Shown: positions 16,192-24,631 of the stretch, one piece after another
How positions within the stretch are numbered: the stretch's first letter is position 1
Layout: each line of letters begins with the position of its first letter
DNA from: Maribacter forsetii DSM 18668
GTDB taxonomy: Bacteria; Bacteroidota; Bacteroidia; Flavobacteriales; Flavobacteriaceae
Direction of reading: 5' to 3'
Assembly (NCBI RefSeq): GCF_000744105.1
Contig: NZ_JQLH01000001.1
Span: 3,857,001-3,921,000, forward strand
DNA: 64,000 nucleotides
Translations under genes and position numbers: made by a program
Notes under the pieces: model-generated
Told to the model about the DNA's origin: nothing
Database searches by the model: none
What the model saw: only the letters and a program-made list of their open reading frames with translations

Positions 16192-16815
16192 ATGGCTATT
16201 AACTTACAGAAAGGGCAGAAAATTGAAATAGGCCTGTCAAAATTAACTATCGGTTTAGGATGGGATCCTAATGAAGGAACTGGATATGATTTTGACCTTG
16301 ACGCATCAGCTTTTTTATTAAATGCAAATAGAAAATTATCACTAGAATCACATTTTATATTTTATAATAATTTATGTGGTTTAGGTCATAACGAAAATAA
16401 CCCTTGTGAAAAAAATGGTTGTACTACAGGTGAATTTGGAGTTAGACATACAGGAGATGACCCCGATGGCAATTCTAGTGACGGTGATGATGATGAAGCT
16501 ATAACTGTGGATTTAAATTTATTGCCAGATGATATCAACGAAATATTATTTGTTGTTACAATAGAAGACTTTATAGTTCGTAAACAAAATTTTGGTCAAG
16601 TCAGAAATTCATATATCAGAATAGTAGATGATGTTACTAACGAAGTCGTAGCTAAATATGAGCTTGATGAAGATTTTTCAATTGAGACAGCTGTGGAATT
16701 TGGGAGATTGTACAAGCGAAATAATCAATGGAAATTTGAAGCCTCAGGAATTGGATATAAAGAGGACTTAGGTTTTTTCGTAAATAGACATTTTACAGGT
16801 GAAGTAATTAAATAA
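16192..16815 (+). CDS. TerD-family protein 1 (with Cys-containing insertion)
   Basis: A 207-residue TerD-domain protein. TerD domains are calcium-binding beta-sandwiches that act in membrane-associated stress complexes conferring tellurite, phage and colicin tolerance in other bacteria. Visible family features: start INLQKGQKIEI, GLGWDPNEG, FDLDASAFLL acidic calcium-site strand (about 43-52), GDGDDDEAI acidic loop, and RKQNFGQVRNSYIRIVDD, then EDFSIETAVEFGRLY and WKFEASG near the end. An insertion at about 66-83 adds two Cys residues (NPCEKNGC) not present in the next paralogue. It opens an operon of ten tightly spaced genes. Confidence 0.93.
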   Translation: MAINLQKGQKIEIGLSKLTIGLGWDPNEGTGYDFDLDASAFLLNANRKLSLESHFIFYNNLCGLGHNENNPCEKNGCTTGEFGVRHTGDDPDGNSSDGDDDEAITVDLNLLPDDINEILFVVTIEDFIVRKQNFGQVRNSYIRIVDDVTNEVVAKYELDEDFSIETAVEFGRLYKRNNQWKFEASGIGYKEDLGFFVNRHFTGEVIK

Positions 16816-16831
16816 TTAAACATATAAAAAC

Positions 16832-17386
16832 ATGGCAATTAATTTACAGAAGGGACAAAGAGAAACTTTATCAACAGGTAATTTTACAGTTGGACTTGGT
16901 TGGGATACGAATGAAACTTCAACTGGGGTGGATTTTGATTTGGATGCTTCTATTTTTATTCTAGGTGAAAACAAAAAATTATTATCTGACAACCATTTTG
17001 TTTTCTATAATAACCTAAATAGTCCTGATGGATCAGTTAAACATACAGGAGATAACAGAACAGGAGAAGGTGAAGGTGATGATGAATCAATAATAATTGA
17101 TTTAGCCAAAATTGACCCTAATGCATTCGAAATATGTGTTGTTGTAACCATTGACGAATGCGAAGCAAGAAAACAAAACTTTGGTCAGGTTAGAAATTCT
17201 TTTGTACGTATCGTTGATAATAATACAAATTCTGAATTAATGAAATTTGAATTAGATGAAGATTTTTCAATTGAAACAGCTGTAGAATTTGGTAGAATTT
17301 ACAAACGAAATAACGAATGGAAATTTGAAGCAATAGGCACTGGTATGAATGGTGGTCTTCAAGATTTCTTAAATAAATACAATTAA
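16832..17386 (+). CDS. TerD-family protein 2
   Basis: A 184-residue canonical TerD protein, the most standard of the four here. It has VGLGWDTNE, FDLDASIFIL, VKHTGDNRTGEGEGDDESI (acidic calcium-binding loop), RKQNFGQVRNSFVRIVDN and EDFSIETAVEFGRIYKRN. It is 16 bp downstream of the first terD. Close similarity to gene 1 outside that gene's insertion indicates tandem duplication. It probably assembles with the other TerD proteins on the inner face of the membrane. Confidence 0.95.
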   Translation: MAINLQKGQRETLSTGNFTVGLGWDTNETSTGVDFDLDASIFILGENKKLLSDNHFVFYNNLNSPDGSVKHTGDNRTGEGEGDDESIIIDLAKIDPNAFEICVVVTIDECEARKQNFGQVRNSFVRIVDNNTNSELMKFELDEDFSIETAVEFGRIYKRNNEWKFEAIGTGMNGGLQDFLNKYN

Positions 17387-17389
17387 TCT

Positions 17390-18064
17390 ATGTCTATTAA
17401 TTTAAAAAAAGGTCAAAAAATTGACCTTACTAAAAAGTCCAGTTCTGGGTCAAACTCAAATCTTACTCAGTTCTGCGTTGGTGTAAACTGGGGTGTAATC
17501 GAAGGAAGCTATGAAATTGAAGAAACAAAAGGTGGTTTTTTAGGCTTTGGCGGTACTAAGGAGAAAGTAACAAAACACTTTAAAACTCCAGTTGACTTAG
17601 ATGCAAGTTGCGCTATTACTGATTCGAAAGGAAACCTTATTGATGTAATTTCGTTTAAACAGCTTGTCTCCAAAGACGGTGCTGTAGTTCATAGTGGAGA
17701 TGATACCGAAGGTGATTTAGATGGTGATGACGGTTTAGACAATGAAATAATTTCCGTAAATCTATCTAACATAAGTACTGCTTCAAAGAAAATTATCTTT
17801 TTCCTCAACAGTTACAAAAAACAAGATTTCGCAACAGTTCCCTTCGCATCTATTAGGCTTTACGAAGGAACTCCAGAAAAGGTTAAGAGTATTTTTGCAA
17901 CTTATGATATTTCTGCAGACCCGTCATTTAAAGGTTATGTTTCTATGATTATGGGTAGTTTGGACAACGTTAATGGCGAATGGAAATTTAATGCTATTGG
18001 TGATCCAGTATCTTCAAAAGACTTACAAGAAACAGTAGATATTATTCTTAGAACTTACATCTAA
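17390..18064 (+). CDS. TerD-family protein 3 (divergent, TerX/TerZ-like)
   Basis: A 224-residue divergent TerD protein. It keeps the start motif SINLKKGQKIDL, the WGVIEG strand, PVDLDASCAI, HSGDDTEGDLDGDDGLDNE (acidic loop) and WKFNAIGDP, but NFGQV is replaced by QDFATVPFASIRLYEG. A Gly/Phe-rich linker GGFLGFGGTKEK lies near residues 49-60. This FCVGVNWG subtype is typical of Ter operons that also carry vWA, PP2C and kinase genes. It starts 3 bp after gene 2. Confidence 0.92.
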   Translation: MSINLKKGQKIDLTKKSSSGSNSNLTQFCVGVNWGVIEGSYEIEETKGGFLGFGGTKEKVTKHFKTPVDLDASCAITDSKGNLIDVISFKQLVSKDGAVVHSGDDTEGDLDGDDGLDNEIISVNLSNISTASKKIIFFLNSYKKQDFATVPFASIRLYEGTPEKVKSIFATYDISADPSFKGYVSMIMGSLDNVNGEWKFNAIGDPVSSKDLQETVDIILRTYI

Positions 18065-18120
18065 AGTACTCAACAAAACTTAATATATCTTATCATTCTT
18101 AAATAAATTTAAAACTTATT

Positions 18121-18798
18121 ATGGCTATTAATTTAACTAAAGGTCAAAAAATTGACCTAAGAAAATCATCGGGAGAACAATTGACTAATTTTTGTGTAGG
18201 TGTCAATTGGGGAGCAATTGAAACTGTGAAAAAAGGACTTTTCGGAAGTAAAAAAATTGTAGAAGATGTTGATTTAGATTTGAGTTGTATTATGACAAAT
18301 GCAAATGGAGAATTAATTGACTGGATTTATTCACCTGAGTATAACCAATTTCTTCAACAACAAAATTTACCTCTAGGTAAATTAATTTCAAAAGATTCTG
18401 GATTAAGACACAGTGGAGATGACAGACAAGGTGATGTAGGTGGTGATGATGGCCTTGATAATGAAATAATAAGCGTCGACTTGTCTAGAGTAGACCAACA
18501 AGTAGAAAAAATATTTTTCTTTTTAAACATTTATTTAAACAAAGGACAGAATTTTGATTTTTCTAATATACCATTTGCCAAAATTAGAATGTATGAGGGA
18601 ACTCCCTCCAAAGTTGTCTCTGTTCATTCTAGCTATGACATAGTTACAGACACAAGTTATAAAGGCAAAGGTGCTTTAATTATGGGGAAGCTATATAGAA
18701 GAAATGGAGAATGGAAATTTGATGCTATCGGAGAACCAACGGAAGACAAGATGTTTTTACATACAATTCAGAAAATTTTAAAAAATCACGCAAAATGA
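18121..18798 (+). CDS. TerD-family protein 4 (divergent)
   Basis: A 225-residue protein closely related to TerD protein 3 (FCVGVNWGAIE, VDLDLSCIM, RHSGDDRQGDVGGDDGLDNE, NFDFSNIPFAKIRMYEG, WKFDAIGEP). It overlaps the following vWA gene by 4 bp, so the last TerD and first TerY-like protein are translationally coupled. The acidic loop should bind calcium, as in TerD structures; the role in this system is inferred. Confidence 0.92.
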   Translation: MAINLTKGQKIDLRKSSGEQLTNFCVGVNWGAIETVKKGLFGSKKIVEDVDLDLSCIMTNANGELIDWIYSPEYNQFLQQQNLPLGKLISKDSGLRHSGDDRQGDVGGDDGLDNEIISVDLSRVDQQVEKIFFFLNIYLNKGQNFDFSNIPFAKIRMYEGTPSKVVSVHSSYDIVTDTSYKGKGALIMGKLYRRNGEWKFDAIGEPTEDKMFLHTIQKILKNHAK

Positions 18799-19433
18799 GA
18801 AGACTACCAGTATATTTATTATTAGATACTTCTGGCTCCATGATGGGAGAACCTATTGAGGCTGTAAAAAATGGAGTACAAATGATGGTGAGTTCTTTAA
18901 GGCAAAACCCACAAGCCATAGAGACAGCATTTCTTAGCATAATTACTTTTGACAGCAGTGCTAAACAGCTAGTTCCGCTAACTGATTTATCATCATTTCA
19001 AATACCAGATATTCAAGCTACAGGAACAACTGCCTTAGGTGGTGCTTTAGAACTTGTAAGTACTTGTATCGATAATGAAGTCGCCTCTACAACCACAGAA
19101 AGTAAAGGTGATTGGAAACCTTTGGTATTTATCATGACCGATGGTATCCCTACTGATGATATTGGAAAAGGGCTAAGCGATATTAAAAATAGAAGAACTG
19201 CCTATATCGTTGCATGTGCAGCAGGTAGTGGTGCAGATACTACATTGTTGAAAAAAATAACTGATAATGTAGTTAGCTTAGATACTGCGGACAGCCAAAG
19301 TATTGCTCAATTTTTTGCGTGGGTAACCGCCTCTATAGGTGTTACATCTACAAAAGTTGAGGAAACAGGAAAAGATGCTACTAGTATAAATGAATTACCA
19401 CCACCACCGTCAGAATTAAATATTATAGTTTAA
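18795..19433 (+). CDS. TerY-like vWA-domain protein 1
   Basis: A 212-residue vWA protein that is almost entirely the domain. The MIDAS motif DTSGSM is at about residues 10-15, with a TGTTALGG loop (Thr MIDAS residue) near 76-83 and FIMTDGIPTDD near 110-120. The C-terminus ends in a proline-rich PPPPSELNIIV tail, a form repeated in the second vWA protein. TerY-type vWA proteins are scaffolds that recruit kinase and phosphatase partners. It is coupled to terD4 by a 4-bp overlap. Confidence 0.92.
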   Translation: MRRLPVYLLLDTSGSMMGEPIEAVKNGVQMMVSSLRQNPQAIETAFLSIITFDSSAKQLVPLTDLSSFQIPDIQATGTTALGGALELVSTCIDNEVASTTTESKGDWKPLVFIMTDGIPTDDIGKGLSDIKNRRTAYIVACAAGSGADTTLLKKITDNVVSLDTADSQSIAQFFAWVTASIGVTSTKVEETGKDATSINELPPPPSELNIIV

Positions 19434-19450
19434 ATCATTAAATAAAAAGT

Positions 19451-19831
19451 ATGAAAACCTTAGAAGAGTTAAAAAAAGAAATATTAGCCGATGGTATTAT
19501 CGACGCTAGTGAAGTAAAAGAAATTCAAGAAGTTATTTATGCCGATGGTAAAATAGACCAAGAGGAGGCTGACTTTCTTTTCGATTTAAATGATGCTGTT
19601 TCAGGTAAAGAAAACCATAGTTCATGGAAAGATCTTTTTGTTAAAGCTATCTCTAGTTTTGTATTAGATGATGATGATTCGAATGGCGAAATCGATGAAG
19701 ACGAAGCAAAATATTTAGTAAGTCAAATTCAAGGAGATGGTCAAATAGATAGCACCGAAATGGTTCTGTTGAAACATTTAAAAGACACTTTAGGTAATTT
19801 ACCACAATCTTTAGAAAACTTAATAAAGTAA
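19451..19831 (+). CDS. TerB-like acidic protein with EF-hand-like repeats
   Basis: A 126-residue, very acidic, helical protein. Four similar units are visible: ADGIIDASEV (about 13-22), ADGKIDQEEA (about 31-40), SNGEIDEDEA (about 77-86) and GDGQIDSTEM (about 95-104), each an acidic turn followed by an E-containing helix. This recalls both TerB (a metal-binding helical domain) and EF-hand-like calcium sites. Its place between two vWA genes in a Ter operon favours TerB-like metal sensing. I cannot separate TerB from a distinct EF-hand family by eye. Confidence 0.72.
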   Translation: MKTLEELKKEILADGIIDASEVKEIQEVIYADGKIDQEEADFLFDLNDAVSGKENHSSWKDLFVKAISSFVLDDDDSNGEIDEDEAKYLVSQIQGDGQIDSTEMVLLKHLKDTLGNLPQSLENLIK

Positions 19832-19836
19832 ACCCG

Positions 19837-20472
19837 ATGAGAAGACTTCCCGTATATTTTTTGTTAGATACATCCGGATCAATGGTTGGCGAACCAATTG
19901 AAGCTTTGAATAATGCTTTAACAGGTATGATCAACACTTTACGTTCGGACGCACAAGCATCTGAAACATTATGGATAAGTATTATAACTTTTGACAGGGA
20001 GGTCAAAGAATTAATGCCATTAACTGATTTACAATCTTTTCAATTACCTGAAATTACATGTCCAAAAAGTGGTCCTACTTTTACAGGAAAAGCTCTTGAA
20101 TTTTTACATGAAAAGGTAACTAAAGACATTAGAAAAGGGTCTCCTGAACAAAAAGGTGATTGGAGACCTCTTTTATTTCTATTTACTGATGGTAAACCAT
20201 CTGACGTTCAATCTTACAAAGATGTTATACCGAAGATTAAGTCTATTAATTTTGGTACAATAGTCGGTTGTGCTGCCGGACATTTAGCTGATGATGATCA
20301 ACTTAAAGCCTTAACAGACACCGTTGTTCATTTACAAACAGCAGATAGTAACACTTTAAAGCAATTTTTCATGTGGGTTTCTGATACAATTGAACAAGGA
20401 AATAAGAGTATGGGTACTACTGACAACGTCACCCTTCCTCCCCCACCGTCTGAAGATATAATTGTTATATAA
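19837..20472 (+). CDS. TerY-like vWA-domain protein 2
   Basis: A 211-residue vWA protein parallel to vWA protein 1, with DTSGSM at about residues 10-15, FLFTDGKPSD near 112-121 and the same proline-rich C-terminus (LPPPPSEDIIVI). It is 5 bp downstream of the TerB-like gene. The shared RRLPVYFLLDTSGSM start and the tail in both vWA proteins suggest duplication and a common docking partner for the tail. Confidence 0.92.
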   Translation: MRRLPVYFLLDTSGSMVGEPIEALNNALTGMINTLRSDAQASETLWISIITFDREVKELMPLTDLQSFQLPEITCPKSGPTFTGKALEFLHEKVTKDIRKGSPEQKGDWRPLLFLFTDGKPSDVQSYKDVIPKIKSINFGTIVGCAAGHLADDDQLKALTDTVVHLQTADSNTLKQFFMWVSDTIEQGNKSMGTTDNVTLPPPPSEDIIVI

Positions 20473-20586
20473 ATCATTATTTACATATCATTTACATTGC
20501 CACTATCTACTTTTTTGAGTTTTAAAAACGAATTAGATATAAATATTACTTTCAAATTCATTACACGTTATTAAAATATTAATACC

Positions 20587-21636
20587 ATGAGAAGACTACC
20601 AATCTATTTTTTAATTGATGTTTCTGAATCTATGGTAGGTGACCCTATCAATCAAGTACAGGATGGAATTGCTACTATCATTCAAGAATTGAAAACAGAC
20701 CCTCAAGCATTAGAAACAGTATATATTTCTATTATAGTTTTTGCTGGTGAAGCAAAGACCATTGTACCTCTTCAAGATATAATTAGTTTTTACCCACCTA
20801 AATTCCCAATTGGTAGTGGTACTTCTCTAAGTAAAGGACTTGGTCATTTAATGCATGATTTAAGGAAAAATTTAGTAAAAACTACTGAACATCAAAAAGG
20901 AGATTGGAAACCAATAGTATTTTTATTTACAGATGGTGTGCCAACGGATGACAGTACATCAGCTATTAAAGAATGGAATAACAATTGGAGCAAAACCGCA
21001 AATCTGGTAGCCATTTCGTTAGGTGATGGTGCCGATATTTCTTTACTTAAAAATTTGACTGTTAATATTCTTAAGTTAGAGAATACAGATAGCTCTGGAT
21101 ATCGTGAATTTTTCAAATGGGTAACAGATTCTATTAAAACTAGTAGTGAAAGTGTTGAATCAAACCAATCTGGTTTTGAATTAGCTAAATTAGATTCTGA
21201 TAATATTTCTAATATAGACCTAAACAAACAAGAACAAGCAACTTATGTTGACGACAATTTCGTAGTACTTTCAGGTATGTGCCAAAACACAAAGAGTACC
21301 TACTTAATGAAATATAAAAAAGTAATTAAACAATCTAATTTTGGTGGGATAGAATTAGGTACAAAATCTTATCGATTAAACGGTGCTTTTCAAGTCGGGG
21401 AATCATACAATGAACTTTCAGACGGTAAATCTATTCAAAAAACGGTAAATACAGCTGAACTTGTTGGTGCACCAACTTGCCCTTGCTGTGGAAATCAAAT
21501 AGCATTTGCTGTTTGCCAATGTAATCAGATTCATTGTATTGGAGATGAAAAAGTCACTACTTGCCCAAATTGTGGCAATAAAGGACAGTATGAGGCTGGA
21601 TCGGGTGGTTTTGACGTTAATAGAACTCAAGGTTAA
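20587..21636 (+). CDS. TerY-like vWA protein 3 with C-terminal zinc-ribbon domain
   Basis: A 349-residue vWA protein with an extra C-terminal module. The MIDAS motif is altered to DVSESM (about 10-15). FLFTDGVPTDD follows near 115. Residues about 215-349 form a TerY-C-type domain ending in a Cys-rich zinc-binding region (CPCCGN near 297, CQCNQIHC near 308, CPNCGN near 326). It follows a 114-bp spacer that may hold an internal promoter, and its stop directly abuts the phosphatase ATG. This vWA-phosphatase-kinase triad is the TerY-P arrangement described by Anantharaman, Iyer and Aravind for Ter systems. Confidence 0.92.
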   Translation: MRRLPIYFLIDVSESMVGDPINQVQDGIATIIQELKTDPQALETVYISIIVFAGEAKTIVPLQDIISFYPPKFPIGSGTSLSKGLGHLMHDLRKNLVKTTEHQKGDWKPIVFLFTDGVPTDDSTSAIKEWNNNWSKTANLVAISLGDGADISLLKNLTVNILKLENTDSSGYREFFKWVTDSIKTSSESVESNQSGFELAKLDSDNISNIDLNKQEQATYVDDNFVVLSGMCQNTKSTYLMKYKKVIKQSNFGGIELGTKSYRLNGAFQVGESYNELSDGKSIQKTVNTAELVGAPTCPCCGNQIAFAVCQCNQIHCIGDEKVTTCPNCGNKGQYEAGSGGFDVNRTQG

Positions 21637-23088
21637 ATGAAGGATATAAATCAATCCTATGTGGAAAGACTTTTGTCTCAAAACGGAAAAACTTGGGATG
21701 AAAAGAACCTTAACGAATTCACATCAAAAGAATCGACTTCAGAATCAATTTCTAAAATACTTGAACTACAAAATAATCTTATGGAAAAGTGGGAAATTAG
21801 AACAACGGCATTAAAATTTAAGGAAAATTCCATTGTATTACCTAATGCAACCGAAAATTCACCCTATATATTTTCATTTGAAAAAGGTTTTTTTTCGAAT
21901 CAAAAGATTCAGAGCTATGAATTTCATGATTTAAAAAAAGTAGGTCTTACCTATGACAAAGAAACATTAACAATTGAAGGGTGCCCATGTAAAAGTGGTA
22001 TTACCACTATTGACTTAACATACAAGGTTGATGGTGAATTAGATTCTGATGATTCACATACTAAGAAAATTAGCTTAGTAATAAACCCAGACCCTAAATC
22101 ATTGTGGAAAAATCTACCTAGCGACACTGAAGCTATGTTTTGGAAAGTAGATGACTCTTCCGCTTCTGGAAAACTTGTCGACAAACATATAGTAATTTCG
22201 TCTAAAAGAGGTCGATCACATCAAAATGTTGGAAGTTTTAGGGATGATGATTTTGCTTATAAAAATTTTGAAGATTCTGGTTGGGGTGTAGTAGTCGTGA
22301 GTGACGGTGCTGGTAGTGCATCGTTTTCTAGAAAGGGCTCTAATCTCGCGTGTAATGAAGTCATCAAATATTTTGAAGAGGTAATTCTACCAAATAAGGA
22401 ACTAGATGAGTTTGAAAAAAGCTTTATAAATTTTATCGAAACTAAAGATGAAGTAAACTTCGAATCAACTAAGAACGATGTAAAAAAAGTATTATACAAA
22501 GCCTCCCTGCATGTTCATAATGAGATTAGTTCTGTTGCAAACAGCACCGTACAGAACAATCCAGATTTGCTTCAAACCAAAAATGTAAAATATAATTCTG
22601 AATTTTTTCACTCTACCTTAATTTTTTCTGCTATTAAGAAAATTAAGGACAACTATTTAATACTGACATTCGGTGTTGGAGATTGCCCTATAGGTATTGT
22701 AAATAAAGATAGAACAAAAGCTAGCTTGTTAAACTGGCTTGATGTTGGGGAATTTGGAGGTGGAACAAGATTTATAACCCAACCAGAAATATTTCATTCC
22801 AAAGAAAGACCAATGTCATCTCGTTTCAACATACACGTTCAAGATGACTTCTCGTTTCTATTTTTAATGTCTGACGGCATCTACGATCCTAAGTTTGAAG
22901 TTGAAGCTAATCTTGAAAAAACTGAAAAATGGTTAGATTTTATAGCTGACTTAGAAGGCAATAACGAAGACAATATAAATTTAGGATTTGAAGACGACCT
23001 TGAAATAGTTGAAAAAAATCTAAATACGTGGATGGATTTTTGGAGTAAAGGAAATCACGATGACAGAACACTTGCAATCATTTTTTAA
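21637..23088 (+). CDS. PP2C-family protein phosphatase of the TerY-P triad
   Basis: A 483-residue protein with a PP2C-type Ser/Thr phosphatase domain in the C-terminal two thirds. Metal-site motifs: VVVSDGAGSASFSRKGS (about 221-237), TFGVGDCPIG, FLFLMSDGIYDP (about 405-416) and the closing NHDDRTLAIIF. Residues 1-150 form an additional beta-rich domain with no motif I can name. It starts right after the vWA3 stop (no spacer) and is 12 bp before the kinase, so the three proteins are probably made in fixed ratio and act in one phospho-switch. Confidence 0.9.
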   Translation: MKDINQSYVERLLSQNGKTWDEKNLNEFTSKESTSESISKILELQNNLMEKWEIRTTALKFKENSIVLPNATENSPYIFSFEKGFFSNQKIQSYEFHDLKKVGLTYDKETLTIEGCPCKSGITTIDLTYKVDGELDSDDSHTKKISLVINPDPKSLWKNLPSDTEAMFWKVDDSSASGKLVDKHIVISSKRGRSHQNVGSFRDDDFAYKNFEDSGWGVVVVSDGAGSASFSRKGSNLACNEVIKYFEEVILPNKELDEFEKSFINFIETKDEVNFESTKNDVKKVLYKASLHVHNEISSVANSTVQNNPDLLQTKNVKYNSEFFHSTLIFSAIKKIKDNYLILTFGVGDCPIGIVNKDRTKASLLNWLDVGEFGGGTRFITQPEIFHSKERPMSSRFNIHVQDDFSFLFLMSDGIYDPKFEVEANLEKTEKWLDFIADLEGNNEDNINLGFEDDLEIVEKNLNTWMDFWSKGNHDDRTLAIIF

Positions 23089-23100
23089 ACTCAAAATAAC

Positions 23101-24621
23101 ATGATTACAAAATCAGTTACTTCAATTATTGAGCCCTCAAAAAAATACCAATATGTAGATAATGGTGATCCAATGAGAGGTGGAATGAAAGATGTTTATT
23201 TTAGCCCTAACAAGTTATATGTAGTTGCTATATATAGAGATAAACAAGACTTCAATTCTATTGAGCGATTAAAAAAAATTGTTACCACATATTACAACAG
23301 TTTCTTTAATCGTGAAGGTGGAGATTACTATAAAGAACTTTATTCTTGGCCAACAGATGTTATCTCTGAAAATGGTCGTACCGGTATTATTGTCCCATGT
23401 TATTCTAAAAATTTCTTCTTTGCCAAAGGCTATGAAAATATAGAGCTACTTAAAGGAAAAGAAAAGGAAGGTAAATGGTTCGCAAGTGCTAAATTTCGAT
23501 CGCCAACTTCAAAATTAAAAATTGACAAATCTGAACTGGGGAATTGGTTGAGTTATTTTCAAGTAGGTGTAAATATTGCTAGAGGAGTTAAAAGATTACA
23601 TTCTGCTGGCTTAGCTCATTCTGACTTATCATATAAAAATGTTCTAATCGACCCCGTAACTAAAACCGCTGCAATAATTGATATTGATGGTCTAGTTGTG
23701 CCGGGTTTGTTTCCGCCAGATGTAATAGGCACAGCTGATTTTATTGCACCAGAAGTTGTTGCTACCAAGCATTTAAGTGTAAAAGACCCAAATAGAAACT
23801 TACCAAATCGACTTACAGATTTACATGCTTTAGCAGTATTAATTTATATGTATCTATTTTATAGGCATCCATTAAGGGGAGGTAATTATTTTGGAGCAAT
23901 AGAAGCAGATGAAGAGGAAGATTTGCTAATGGGAAGTAAAGCATTATTCTTGGAGCACCCCACCGATAATAGTAATCGAAATCTAAAAAGAGAATATGGT
24001 GATAACGTTAAAAAGTTTATGCCGTGGACCGATTTAAAATCTACGCCATATACTATAGCTGGGCCATATTTAAAAGAACTTTTTGAACAAGCATTTATAA
24101 AGGGGCTTGCGGATCCAAGGCAAAGACCTCTAGCAGAAAGCTGGGAACAAGCATTAATTAAAACTGATGATTTAAAGTTAAAATGCAGCAATCAATCTTG
24201 CGACCAACAATGGTTCATTTTTGATAATTCAAAAATTACAAAATGTCCATTTTGCAATACACAATACAAAGAATCAATACCTGTCTTAGATTTATTTTAT
24301 CAATTCAAACCAGGCGTTTGGAAACCTGAAAATCAACGTTTAGTAGTGTATAATAACACTACACTTCATAAATGGCACGTTAACAGAACCATTATTAGAA
24401 ATGAAAAATTAACGAATCAAGACAAGAAACGAGTCGGCTACTTTGTTTTTCATAATAACAATTGGCTTTTGGTCAATGAAGCATTACCAAATTTAAAAGA
24501 TGTAACCAATGATAAAACTATAGCAATTGGTCAATCGGTCGAATTAAAAGAAGGAAACAAGCTATTACTATCAAGTGATGATGGTGGAAGAGTTGCAACC
24601 ATTACAATAACTAATCAATAA
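23101..24621 (+). CDS. Protein kinase-like protein of the TerY-P triad, with zinc ribbon
   Basis: A 506-residue protein with a protein-kinase fold. A glycine-containing loop (MRGGMKDVYF) is near residue 24-33. The catalytic loop HSDLSYKN is at about 173-180 (His-Ser-Asp instead of His-Arg-Asp), the metal-binding segment is IDIDG (DFG replaced by DID), and the APE-like VIGTADFIAPE follows. After the kinase domain comes a zinc ribbon (CSNQSC near 361-366, CPFC near 382) and a C-terminal beta-rich domain, possibly FHA-like. It probably phosphorylates TerD or vWA partners, opposed by the PP2C enzyme. Confidence 0.9.
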   Translation: MITKSVTSIIEPSKKYQYVDNGDPMRGGMKDVYFSPNKLYVVAIYRDKQDFNSIERLKKIVTTYYNSFFNREGGDYYKELYSWPTDVISENGRTGIIVPCYSKNFFFAKGYENIELLKGKEKEGKWFASAKFRSPTSKLKIDKSELGNWLSYFQVGVNIARGVKRLHSAGLAHSDLSYKNVLIDPVTKTAAIIDIDGLVVPGLFPPDVIGTADFIAPEVVATKHLSVKDPNRNLPNRLTDLHALAVLIYMYLFYRHPLRGGNYFGAIEADEEEDLLMGSKALFLEHPTDNSNRNLKREYGDNVKKFMPWTDLKSTPYTIAGPYLKELFEQAFIKGLADPRQRPLAESWEQALIKTDDLKLKCSNQSCDQQWFIFDNSKITKCPFCNTQYKESIPVLDLFYQFKPGVWKPENQRLVVYNNTTLHKWHVNRTIIRNEKLTNQDKKRVGYFVFHNNNWLLVNEALPNLKDVTNDKTIAIGQSVELKEGNKLLLSSDDGGRVATITITNQ

Positions 24622-24631
24622 ATATTTATAA

